Below, in pieces: positions 1-6,076 of a stretch of 7,794 nt of DNA. Below the pieces are notes generated by a model. That model worked only from the letters and a program-made list of their open reading frames with translations. It ran no database searches and was not told the origin of the DNA. The translations under genes and the position numbers were made by a program. Source of the DNA: Bacteroidia bacterium (GTDB lineage: Bacteria; Bacteroidota; Bacteroidia; UKL13-3); contig JACFNJ010000118.1 of the NCBI GenBank assembly GCA_019454865.1, forward strand, positions 297 through 8,090, written 5' to 3'. The first letter of the stretch is position 1; every line of letters begins with the position of its first letter.

Positions 1-1008
1 TACATGCGAGCCAATATCGGTACCGCTACTGCAAGCACTACCTCCTGATGCACATATTCCTGCCATATCCAACTTAAATAAAAACATTTCAGCAACAGGT
101 GTTGGAGGAAATGAAACATTTAAAATTGTATAAGCAGATTGCCCTTGAGCATCGCCATTAAAAAGCACTCCGGGAATATTGTGCTGCAATTGCTTGATAA
201 AATATTCTTTCAATTGCAACAAATGGCTTTTGTCATTATCCATATTACTTACAGCAATTTCAAGTGCCTTTGCCATTCCTACAATTCCATACACGTTTTC
301 AGTACCTCCCCGCATGTTCCGCTCTTGCGAACCACCGGTAAGTAGTGGATGAATTTTAACATTATGGTTAATATAAATAAACCCAACCCCTTTTGGTCCA
401 TTAAATTTATGAGCACTTGCTGCTAAAAAAGTAATATTTAGTTTTTCCAAATCAATTGGTTGATGACCTATTGTTTGTACGGTATCACAATGAAAAAGCG
501 CATTATATTGCTTACATAAATCACCAACTATTTCAATATTTAAAAGGTTGCCTATTTCGTTGTTACAATGCATTAAACTTACCAAATTATTTGAAGAATT
601 ACTTAATAGCAATTCCAAATGTTGCAAATCAACATGTCCATTCTCATTTAAATTAACATATTGCACGGTAACTTTTCCGTTTTGTACCAAATCTTCAATT
701 GTATGAAGCACAGCATGATGTTCAATTGCCGAAGTAATTATGTTTTTTACTCCTAAGTCCTCTACCGATTTTCGGATAGCCATATTATCCGCCTCAGTTC
801 CACTGGAGGTAAAAAAAATCTCCCCCGGTGCACAGCCCAATAGTGTTGCAATCTTTCTTCGTGAGTCTTCTATAAGTGTTTTAGCTTTTCTTCCTTCGGC
901 ATGAATGGAAGATGGATTACCAAAACAATCCTGCATTACATTATTTATTTCGCTAATCACCAAAGGGTGAATAGGAGTTGTTGCAGCATTATCAAAATAA
1001 ATTTTCAT
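1..1008 (-). CDS. Cysteine desulfurase, NifS/IscS group (3' end beyond window)
   Basis: This PLP-dependent enzyme converts L-cysteine to alanine and passes the sulfur as a persulfide to Fe-S cluster or thio-cofactor assembly in the cytosol. The first 336 codons are present. Visible landmarks are the N-terminal YFDNAATTP (residues 4-12), the cofactor-binding SSGTEADN (68-75), the EHH motif (96-98), the PLP-region aspartate in HCDTVQ (173-178), the PLP lysine Lys201 in SAHKFNGPKG (198-207), and the catalytic loop GGSACSSG (322-329) with Cys326. That loop is of the NifS/IscS type, not the RxGxHCA type of SufS. The family usually has about 380 residues, so roughly 45 C-terminal residues lie outside the window. 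The start is the ATG at 1006-1008, which gives the usual short N-terminus. No isc, suf or nif partner lies on the visible side. Which paralogue (iscS, nifS or a tRNA-thiolation enzyme) cannot be settled from this fragment. Confidence 0.95.
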   Translation of the reverse strand, partial: MKIYFDNAATTPIHPLVISEINNVMQDCFGNPSSIHAEGRKAKTLIEDSRRKIATLLGCAPGEIFFTSSGTEADNMAIRKSVEDLGVKNIITSAIEHHAVLHTIEDLVQNGKVTVQYVNLNENGHVDLQHLELLLSNSSNNLVSLMHCNNEIGNLLNIEIVGDLCKQYNALFHCDTVQTIGHQPIDLEKLNITFLAASAHKFNGPKGVGFIYINHNVKIHPLLTGGSQERNMRGGTENVYGIVGMAKALEIAVSNMDNDKSHLLQLKEYFIKQLQHNIPGVLFNGDAQGQSAYTILNVSFPPTPVAEMFLFKLDMAGICASGGSACSSGTDIGSHV

Positions 1009-1024
1009 TTTAAAAAATTCGCTG

Positions 1025-1053
1025 CAAATATAAAAAGTAATCCTCCTTTACAG
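1025..1053 (-). promoter_or_regulatory. Promoter of the cysteine desulfurase gene
   Basis: Read on the minus strand, 1032-1025 is TATATTTG, a perfect match to the Bacteroidota -7 consensus TAnnTTTG. The -33 element is weak: a CTG at 1053-1051, 18 bases upstream, is the best candidate. Transcription would begin near 1019, giving a leader of only about 11 bases before the ATG at 1008. Confidence 0.6.
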
Positions 1054-1236
1054 ATAGTTTTATCTTAATAAACTATAAAGCATAATGAAACATAGCTCCA
1101 ATGTAATCAAAACAACATAATAAGAAACAAACGACTGTTTCATGAAATAAGTTGCTGAATATAAAAACCAATAAAAATCTTCAAAATTTTTAGTATTGAT
1201 TTTCAGCGAATTACAAAAAAATTGATTATTTTATTC

Positions 1237-1263
1237 GCTGTTTATAGAAATAAACAGCTTTTT
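1237..1263 (+). terminator. Terminator-like hairpin, or operator, upstream of the Hpt promoter
   Basis: GCTGTTTA at 1237-1244 and TAAACAGC at 1251-1258 form a perfect 8-bp stem around a 6-base loop, followed at once by five T (1259-1263). This has the form of a weak intrinsic terminator on the plus strand. No plus-strand gene precedes it in the window, so it would end an unseen transcript. The same palindrome is centred about 64 bp upstream of the expected Hpt transcription start, where an activator site would also fit. The sequence alone does not decide between the two. Confidence 0.4.
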
Positions 1264-1274
1264 ATCGAAATAAA
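1241..1274. repeat. Tandem 14-bp direct repeat with 20-bp period next to the Hpt promoter
   Basis: TTTATAGAAATAAA (1241-1254) recurs as TTTATCGAAATAAA (1261-1274), 13 of 14 bases identical, with starts exactly 20 bp apart. The second copy ends one base before the -33 element TTTG at 1276. A looser third copy, ATTAAAGAAATAAA (12 of 14), lies at 1345-1358 in the leader. Two near-identical boxes about two helical turns apart and abutting a promoter suggest paired sites for a dimeric regulator. That role is inferred. Confidence 0.5.
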
Positions 1275-1275
1275 A

Positions 1276-1306
1276 TTTGCATTTCTAATTTTTGAATTTA
1301 TATTTG
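1276..1306 (+). promoter_or_regulatory. Consensus Bacteroidota promoter for the Hpt gene
   Basis: TTTG at 1276-1279, a 19-base spacer, then TATATTTG at 1299-1306 match the Bacteroidota housekeeping promoter (-33 TTTG, -7 TAnnTTTG) in both elements and in spacing. The start of transcription is expected near 1312, giving a leader of about 80 bases, longer than those of the other genes here. Confidence 0.75.
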
Positions 1307-1393
1307 TAAGTGCTTTTCGGTTGTTTTAAGCAAACGAATAGCTGATTAAAGAAATAAAAAATAAAAACAAACAACACTTTAAATTTAATAATT

Positions 1394-1750
1394 ATGAACA
1401 CTTTAAACTACGGTACGTATTACAGTTTAAACTACATCTCCGTAATTGCAGACGGAGATTCAAGTTTCGTACACGAGCTTACAACAACATTTGTAAGCCA
1501 AACACCAAAAATGGTTAACGATCTCCGATTAGCCATTTTAGCAAACAACCATGAATTAGCTTGTTATTTATCCCACAAACTGAAATCCAGTTGTGAGGTT
1601 TTAGAGATGAGTTATGCAGCAGGTATTTGTTTAAAAATTGAATTGGCAGCTATTAACAAAAGAAACCTTGTTTCGTTAATAGATGACTATGAAGTATTGG
1701 AGCACCAACTATCCGTATCAACTCACGAATTAAACTTAGCAGCAGCTTAA
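1394..1750 (+). CDS. Stand-alone Hpt (histidine phosphotransfer) domain protein
   Basis: This 118-residue cytosolic protein consists essentially of one Hpt four-helix domain. Such proteins carry a phosphoryl group on a histidine between receiver domains in a multistep phosphorelay. The domain opens with YSLNYISVIADGDSSFVHEL (residues 10-29), the usual first helix of Bacteroidota Hpt proteins, followed by FVSQTPKMVNDLRLAI (33-48). The phosphoacceptor is His61 in the motif SHKLKSS (60-66), and the third helix continues through CEVLEMSYAAGICLKIE (67-83). No kinase, receiver or output domain is fused to it and none is encoded beside it, so its partners must be elsewhere. It is a single-gene unit with its own promoter and converges on the methionine aminopeptidase gene 21 bases away. 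The ATG start follows an A/T-rich leader without a Shine-Dalgarno sequence. The family call is firm; the pathway is unknown. Confidence 0.85.
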   Translation: MNTLNYGTYYSLNYISVIADGDSSFVHELTTTFVSQTPKMVNDLRLAILANNHELACYLSHKLKSSCEVLEMSYAAGICLKIELAAINKRNLVSLIDDYEVLEHQLSVSTHELNLAAA

Positions 1751-1771
1751 AAAATTTAAAAAAGTTAAAAT

Positions 1772-2557
1772 TTAAAATTCACCAGCAACATCGGTAAGCA
1801 CTTCGGCAGTAGTTTGAGTAATTAAAATAGTATGCTCAAACTGTGCCGATAGCTTACCATCTATCGTTCTAGCCGTCCACCCATCGCGCTTATCTATTTT
1901 AGCTCTTGCCTTGCCGGCATTAATCATTGGTTCAATTGTAAAAATCATCCCGGGTTGCATTACTGCACCTATATTTGCATCAGCAATATGGCATATCTCA
2001 GGCTCTTCATGAAATTTAAGCCCTACTCCATGCCCACAAAATTCATATACAGTACTAAATCCATTTTTAACTGCATACTGGTTTATAACAAAACCAATAT
2101 CACCAATTCGTTTACCGGGCGTGCATTGCTCAATACCCAAACGTAAACATTCTTTGGTAACAGCAATTAATTTTTTTGCATGTTCAGTTATTTCGCCAAC
2201 TGCAAACATGGTACTTGTATCTCCATAATAACCATTTAAAATAGGAGTTACATCTACATTCAATATATCACCATCACGTAATTCGTAACTACCGGGTATT
2301 CCATGGCAGATTACATCATTTACTGAAATACAACTTGCTTTGGGATAACCATTGTAACCAATAGTTGCAGGTATTGCACCATTATCGCGCATAAATTGCT
2401 CTGCAATATCATTTAGTTTTAATGTAGTAACTCCTGCTTTTACAAAAGGTGCAACGGCTTTTAATGTTTCGCCAGCCAATTTGCATGCACGCCTGATACC
2501 ATCAATTTGGTCAGGAGTTTTTATAATTATTTTCGAATTAATATCTCTAAATGCCAT
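1772..2557 (-). CDS. map: Methionine aminopeptidase, type I
   Basis: This cytosolic dinuclear-metal enzyme removes the initiator methionine from nascent proteins when the second residue is small. The protein has 261 residues with no N-terminal zinc-finger extension, the normal type I length. All catalytic residues are present: His85 (CHGIP), metal ligands Asp102 (NVDVT), Asp113 (GDTS), His176 (GHGVG), Glu209 (FTIEP) and Glu241 (FEHT), plus the substrate-contacting His183 (FHEEP). The frame is open upstream to a TTG at 2596, but the ATG at 2555-2557 is preferred. It gives the usual N-terminus (MAFRDINSKIIIKTP), and a promoter box at 2572-2579 lies between the two candidates. The gene stands alone; in many Bacteroidota a map gene sits in the ribosomal-protein cluster between secY and infA, so this may be a second copy. 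Confidence 0.96.
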   Translation of the reverse strand: MAFRDINSKIIIKTPDQIDGIRRACKLAGETLKAVAPFVKAGVTTLKLNDIAEQFMRDNGAIPATIGYNGYPKASCISVNDVICHGIPGSYELRDGDILNVDVTPILNGYYGDTSTMFAVGEITEHAKKLIAVTKECLRLGIEQCTPGKRIGDIGFVINQYAVKNGFSTVYEFCGHGVGLKFHEEPEICHIADANIGAVMQPGMIFTIEPMINAGKARAKIDKRDGWTARTIDGKLSAQFEHTILITQTTAEVLTDVAGEF

Positions 2558-2571
2558 AATATAAAGTGCCG

Positions 2572-2579
2572 CAAATGTA
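2572..2579 (-). promoter_or_regulatory. -7 promoter box of the methionine aminopeptidase gene
   Basis: Read on the minus strand this is TACATTTG, matching TAnnTTTG exactly. Transcription should start near 2566, leaving a leader of about 9 bases before the ATG at 2557. No convincing -33 element is seen at the usual distance. The box lies inside the reading frame of the longer TTG-initiated version, which argues for the shorter protein and for transcription separate from the upstream WG-repeat gene. Confidence 0.55.
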
Positions 2580-2634
2580 TTGTATTCATAGCGCAATGAA
2601 AAGTTTTTAAAAAATCATTAGTTGCTAAGGTAAT

Positions 2635-3753
2635 TTACCGAAGAATAGGAATTACAGTACCATTTTTATTTACATAAGCACTAACTTTACCTCGTAATAC
2701 TTCTGCCAAACCATCTTTAAATATACCTACTGCGTCATACTCTGCTGATATTACCAACCTGCCTGTTGTATCAATAAATCCCCACCTTCTTTTCAGTAAA
2801 ATAGCACATCTATCATCAGAAAACATGGTTGCATTATCAAAAACATATCCCATTTTTAATTTTCCGTTTGCATCAATAAATCCCCATTTGTTTTGCACCT
2901 TTACAGCTGCCAAACCTTGCGAAAACGGACGGACAGCATCATACTCCGGATTGATTATAAGTTTACCATCAGCATTAATAAATCCATACTTTCCTTTTAT
3001 CATTACCCCTGCTAATCCTTCACTAAAATCAGTTGCAAATTCATAAATTGGTTTAATCACCTCTTTTCCCTCGTTATTTATAAAACCATATCTGCCTCCT
3101 GCATCTACAATTGCTAAATTATCATGAAAAGCCCCAATATTAAAATACTTTGCTTCAATTATTTTTTTTCCATTTGAATCTAATAATCCAAATTTTGTTC
3201 CTTGCTTGTAACGAGCAACGCCATCAACAAAATCATCTGCATCATCCAATCCAATCGGAATTACAATTTCACCTTGCTTATTCATGTATCCAAAACGATA
3301 ACCAAGTGTAGATATATCTTTACCAAATTTTGTTTCATGAATTTCACTTTCTTGTGCTACCAAGGATAAGCCATTATGAAATGGTCGAGCATCATAATAT
3401 GCATCATTAACTACAATTTTTTGGTTTCCTTCATAATCAATAAAAAACTGATGATTTTTATAATCTCTAACCTTAGCTAATCCTTCACTAAAACGTTGAA
3501 TGGATGAATACAATCCGGTATCAATTACTCGCATATTGGCAGAATTAATTACACACGGTTGATTATTTAACGCAACTACAGCATACCCTTCGTAAAAACT
3601 TTCTGCATAATCATACATTGGAGCTATTACCATTTTGCCTTGCACGTTTGTATATCCCCATTTGTCTTTAATTTGTATAGGGAATAATATGGTTTGTGCG
3701 CCTACAACAACACTTAGGCAAGTACTTAACAAAAACAACGATAGTTTACTCAT
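2635..3753 (-). CDS. Secreted or periplasmic WG-repeat protein
   Basis: The protein has 372 residues with a signal peptide (MSKLSLFLLSTCLSVVVGAQ, cleavage expected after about residue 18-20), followed almost entirely by WG-type beta repeats. Nine units of about 30 to 50 residues can be counted, plus a partial tenth. Each has the form [KR][WYF]G[FY][IM]xxxGxxVIxPxYDxAxxFxxGLAxV; the clearest are KWGYTNVQGKMVIAPMYDY, RYGFINNEGKEVIKPIYEF, KYGFINADGKLIINPEYD and RWGFIDTTGRLVISAEYD. WG repeats are common in Bacteroidota; they probably form an elongated beta scaffold, but no biochemical role is established. The frame is open to an ATG at 3792, but the ATG at 3751-3753 is chosen because the signal peptide begins there and the 13 preceding residues (MCTIILNKMYFSG) do not fit one. 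It is divergent from recG with 93 bases between the start codons. Export is inferred from the signal peptide. Confidence 0.87.
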   Translation of the reverse strand: MSKLSLFLLSTCLSVVVGAQTILFPIQIKDKWGYTNVQGKMVIAPMYDYAESFYEGYAVVALNNQPCVINSANMRVIDTGLYSSIQRFSEGLAKVRDYKNHQFFIDYEGNQKIVVNDAYYDARPFHNGLSLVAQESEIHETKFGKDISTLGYRFGYMNKQGEIVIPIGLDDADDFVDGVARYKQGTKFGLLDSNGKKIIEAKYFNIGAFHDNLAIVDAGGRYGFINNEGKEVIKPIYEFATDFSEGLAGVMIKGKYGFINADGKLIINPEYDAVRPFSQGLAAVKVQNKWGFIDANGKLKMGYVFDNATMFSDDRCAILLKRRWGFIDTTGRLVISAEYDAVGIFKDGLAEVLRGKVSAYVNKNGTVIPILR

Positions 3754-3846
3754 GCCGCTAAAATACATCTTATTCAAAATAATAGTACACATTTATTTGC
3801 GGATAAACACATTTGTGTTAGCCTATCAATTCATTTAAATTGCATC

Positions 3847-5943
3847 GTGCATTTTTTACAAACACCTATTGAATTTCTGAAAGGAGTTGGAGCAGCCAAA
3901 GCCGATATCTTAAAAAAAGAACTCGGTATTTTTACTTTTGAGGATTTGTTATTTCATTTTCCTTATCGCCATATTGACCGCTCGCAAGTATATAAAACTA
4001 CAGAGATAAACAACCAACTTCCGTTTATCCAACTCAAAGGTAAGATTTCAAATTTTAGAGTATTAGGTCAAAGCAGAGCACAACGGTTAGTAGCTGAATT
4101 AACAGACGACAAAGGTAAAATTGAACTCATTTGGTTTAAAGGAATAAAATGGATTCAAAGTTCAATTACAGCAGGAAAAGAATACCTTGTTTTTGGCAAA
4201 CCATCCGAGTTTAATGGGTATTATAATATTGCACATCCGGTAATTGATGACCCGGAACAGATAGAGAATAAAAAGTATCTTCACATCATGCCATTTTATT
4301 CAATTACTGAAAAAATGCGCAACCGAAGCATGGATAGTAAAGCATTGATGAAACTAACAAATACTTTACTAACGGATACAAGATTTGAAATTGAAGAAAA
4401 TTTACCAATTGAAGTTTTGCAGAAAAACAACTTAATACCACGCAAACAAGCAATTGAGCAAATTCATTTTCCTGAAAATGCTGCACGGCTAATTGAAGCA
4501 CAAAAAAGATTAAAGTTTGAAGAATTATTTTTTATTCAACTTCGATTGTTACGTTATAAACAAAACAGAAACCAACTGTATAACGGAATTAAACTTGTAA
4601 CAATTGGCGAAAACTTCAATACATTTTTTCACAACAACTTGCCTTTTGAGCTAACTAATGCACAAAAACGGGTTTTAAAAGAAATTAGAAATGATGTAAA
4701 AAGCGGAAAGCAAATGAACCGATTGGTGCAAGGCGATGTGGGCAGCGGCAAAACCGTAGTAGCTCTTATGAGCATGCTTATGGCAATTGATAACAATTAC
4801 CAAGCTTGTATGATGGCACCAACAGAAATTTTAGCACAACAACACTACGCTACAATTAATTCACTACTTGGTATGATGCCATTAAAAGTTGAATTACTCA
4901 CCGGAACTACAAGTGCTAAAAAGAAAAAGGAAATTGTAGAAGGAATAAAGCAAGGCAGTATTCAAATATTGGTAGGAACACATGCACTAATTGAAAGTGT
5001 AGTACAATTTAAAAATCTTGGTATTGCTATTATTGATGAACAACATCGATTTGGAGTAGAACAACGTGCAAAATTATGGAAGAAAAACACAGCACCTCCG
5101 CATGTGCTAATAATGACTGCAACACCAATACCGCGCACACTTGCCATGACACTTTATGGCGATTTGGATACAAGTGTAATAGATGAATTGCCGGCTGGTA
5201 GAAAAGAAATAAAAACAATTCATCGGTTTGATGAAAACCGCTTAGCAGTAATTGGCTTTTTGCGTAGCGAAATAAGCAAAGGCAGGCAAGTATATATTGT
5301 ATATCCGTTAATAGAAGAAAGTGAGAAAATGGATTACATGAATTTACAAAATGGCTTTGATGAATTGATAAAGCATTTTCAGCAACCACAATACCAAATT
5401 GCAATGGTGCATGGTAAAATGAAACCGGCTGATAAAGATGCGGAAATGAATAGATTTATTAAAGGCGAAGCACAAATATTAGTTGCTACTACAGTAATAG
5501 AAGTAGGAGTAAATGTACCCAATGCAAGTGTTATGGTTATTGAAAGTGCTGAACGGTTTGGCTTATCACAATTGCATCAATTACGTGGGCGAGTAGGAAG
5601 AGGTGCCGAGCAAAGCTACTGCATATTACTAACCGGATACAAACTTAGCAACGAAAGTAAACTCCGAATTAAAACAATGTGTAACACAAACAATGGGTTT
5701 GAAATTTCAGAAGTGGACCTAAACCTTAGAGGACCCGGGCAATTAGAAGGAACCGCACAAAGTGGTGTTTTAGATTTAAAAATTGCAGACATTGCTAAAG
5801 ACCAATACCTATTAACACAAGCTAGAGAAACTGTACTAAAAATACTTGATAGCGACCCGAATTTAGAAACCGAACAAAACTTATTGTTAAAAACCTATTT
5901 AACAAATTACCAAAAGAAAGCTCGGTGGGGGCAAATTAGTTAA
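3847..5943 (+). CDS. recG: ATP-dependent DNA helicase RecG
   Basis: RecG remodels stalled replication forks and branched recombination intermediates (fork regression, Holliday junction processing) using ATP. At 698 residues it is full length. In order: an N-terminal helical part (TPIEFLKGVG, 6-15), the OB-fold wedge domain (about 60-135), helicase lobe 1 with Walker A GDVGSGKT (296-303, Lys302), APTEILAQQH (324-333), the DEQH box (397-400) and TATPIPR (424-430), then lobe 2 with TTVIEVGVNVPNA (548-560) and the arginine motif QLRGRVGRG (578-586). The C-terminal translocation region RGPGQLEGTAQSG (628-640) is intact. The start codon is GTG at 3847: no in-frame ATG occurs upstream nearby, the first internal one is far inside the protein, and the family N-terminus begins exactly here. 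All key motifs are conserved, so the enzyme should be active. Confidence 0.98.
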   Translation: MHFLQTPIEFLKGVGAAKADILKKELGIFTFEDLLFHFPYRHIDRSQVYKTTEINNQLPFIQLKGKISNFRVLGQSRAQRLVAELTDDKGKIELIWFKGIKWIQSSITAGKEYLVFGKPSEFNGYYNIAHPVIDDPEQIENKKYLHIMPFYSITEKMRNRSMDSKALMKLTNTLLTDTRFEIEENLPIEVLQKNNLIPRKQAIEQIHFPENAARLIEAQKRLKFEELFFIQLRLLRYKQNRNQLYNGIKLVTIGENFNTFFHNNLPFELTNAQKRVLKEIRNDVKSGKQMNRLVQGDVGSGKTVVALMSMLMAIDNNYQACMMAPTEILAQQHYATINSLLGMMPLKVELLTGTTSAKKKKEIVEGIKQGSIQILVGTHALIESVVQFKNLGIAIIDEQHRFGVEQRAKLWKKNTAPPHVLIMTATPIPRTLAMTLYGDLDTSVIDELPAGRKEIKTIHRFDENRLAVIGFLRSEISKGRQVYIVYPLIEESEKMDYMNLQNGFDELIKHFQQPQYQIAMVHGKMKPADKDAEMNRFIKGEAQILVATTVIEVGVNVPNASVMVIESAERFGLSQLHQLRGRVGRGAEQSYCILLTGYKLSNESKLRIKTMCNTNNGFEISEVDLNLRGPGQLEGTAQSGVLDLKIADIAKDQYLLTQARETVLKILDSDPNLETEQNLLLKTYLTNYQKKARWGQIS

Positions 5944-5975
5944 CCAAAATTATTTAAAGAGCATATCTGATTTTG

Positions 5976-6004
5976 AAATTTAGTTTAACCCAAAATTAGG
6001 TTAA
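5976..6004. repeat. Imperfect direct repeat and small hairpin behind recG
   Basis: The segment 5976-5998 resembles 5933-5952, which spans the recG stop codon; they align with three single-base insertions (core AGTTAACCAAAATTA against AGTTTAACCCAAAATTA). The second copy also contains TTAACC (5985-5990) pairing with GGTTAA (5999-6004). No T-run follows, so this is not a standard terminator. In AT-rich sequence it may be chance or a small local duplication. Confidence 0.3.
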
Positions 6005-6012
6005 TTCACGTA

Positions 6013-6044
6013 TTGTAGCATAGCGCATATTATTTTCATATTTG
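6013..6044 (+). promoter_or_regulatory. Probable promoter of the small outer-membrane protein gene
   Basis: CATATTTG at 6037-6044 differs from the -7 consensus TAnnTTTG only in its first base, and a TTG at 6013-6015 lies 21 bases upstream as the -33 element. Transcription would begin near 6050, giving a leader of about 27 bases. Confidence 0.5.
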
Positions 6045-6076
6045 TATCATAAACCAACAAATTAAATTTACAAATT

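Larger units (their letters stand above)
1009..1393. other. Gene-free intergenic region rich in inverted and direct repeats
   Basis: This is 385 bases of very AT-rich DNA between the divergent desulfurase and Hpt genes. No open frame here looks like a protein. It holds the desulfurase promoter (1025-1053), an inverted repeat ATAGTTT/AAACTAT (1054-1060 with 1070-1076), a long-range inverted repeat ATGAAACA/TGTTTCAT (1085-1092 with 1136-1143), an inverted repeat CAGCGAAT/ATTCGCTG (1204-1211 with 1233-1240), a terminator-like hairpin (1237-1263), a tandem direct repeat (1241-1274) and the Hpt promoter (1276-1306). The first two inverted repeats could be chance in such biased sequence. The cluster at 1204-1306 looks less random. 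Confidence 0.7.

Noticed and set aside
139..656. Two plus-strand open frames (139-345 and 456-656) opposite the cysteine desulfurase gene
   Set aside because: They are antisense to a strongly conserved enzyme, have no recognisable domain, and have no promoter or family support.
2558..2596. Longer methionine aminopeptidase starting at a TTG at 2596
   Set aside because: A consensus -7 promoter box lies inside the extension, and the family N-terminus starts at the ATG at 2557.
2635..3753. Internal repeats of the WG gene as a DNA-level repeat element or CRISPR-like array
   Set aside because: The periodicity is in the protein and the nucleotide copies are diverged; there are no identical repeats with unique spacers.
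3775..3782. TTATTTTG (minus strand) as the WG-repeat gene -7 box
   Set aside because: It differs from TAnnTTTG at an important position and has no -33 element at the right distance, so it was not listed as a promoter.
3754..3792. Longer WG-repeat protein starting at the ATG at 3792
   Set aside because: The extra 13 residues would bury the signal peptide; the ATG at 3753 gives a normal one.
3806..3819. Inverted repeat AACACA/TGTGTT between the WG-repeat and recG genes as an operator
   Set aside because: Only 6 bp per arm with a 2-base centre, not placed over a convincing promoter; easily chance in this composition.
4304..5404. Minus-strand open frames of 61 to 124 codons inside recG
   Set aside because: They lie opposite conserved helicase motifs, and their Cys/Leu/Phe-rich translations look like antisense readings of an AT-rich gene.
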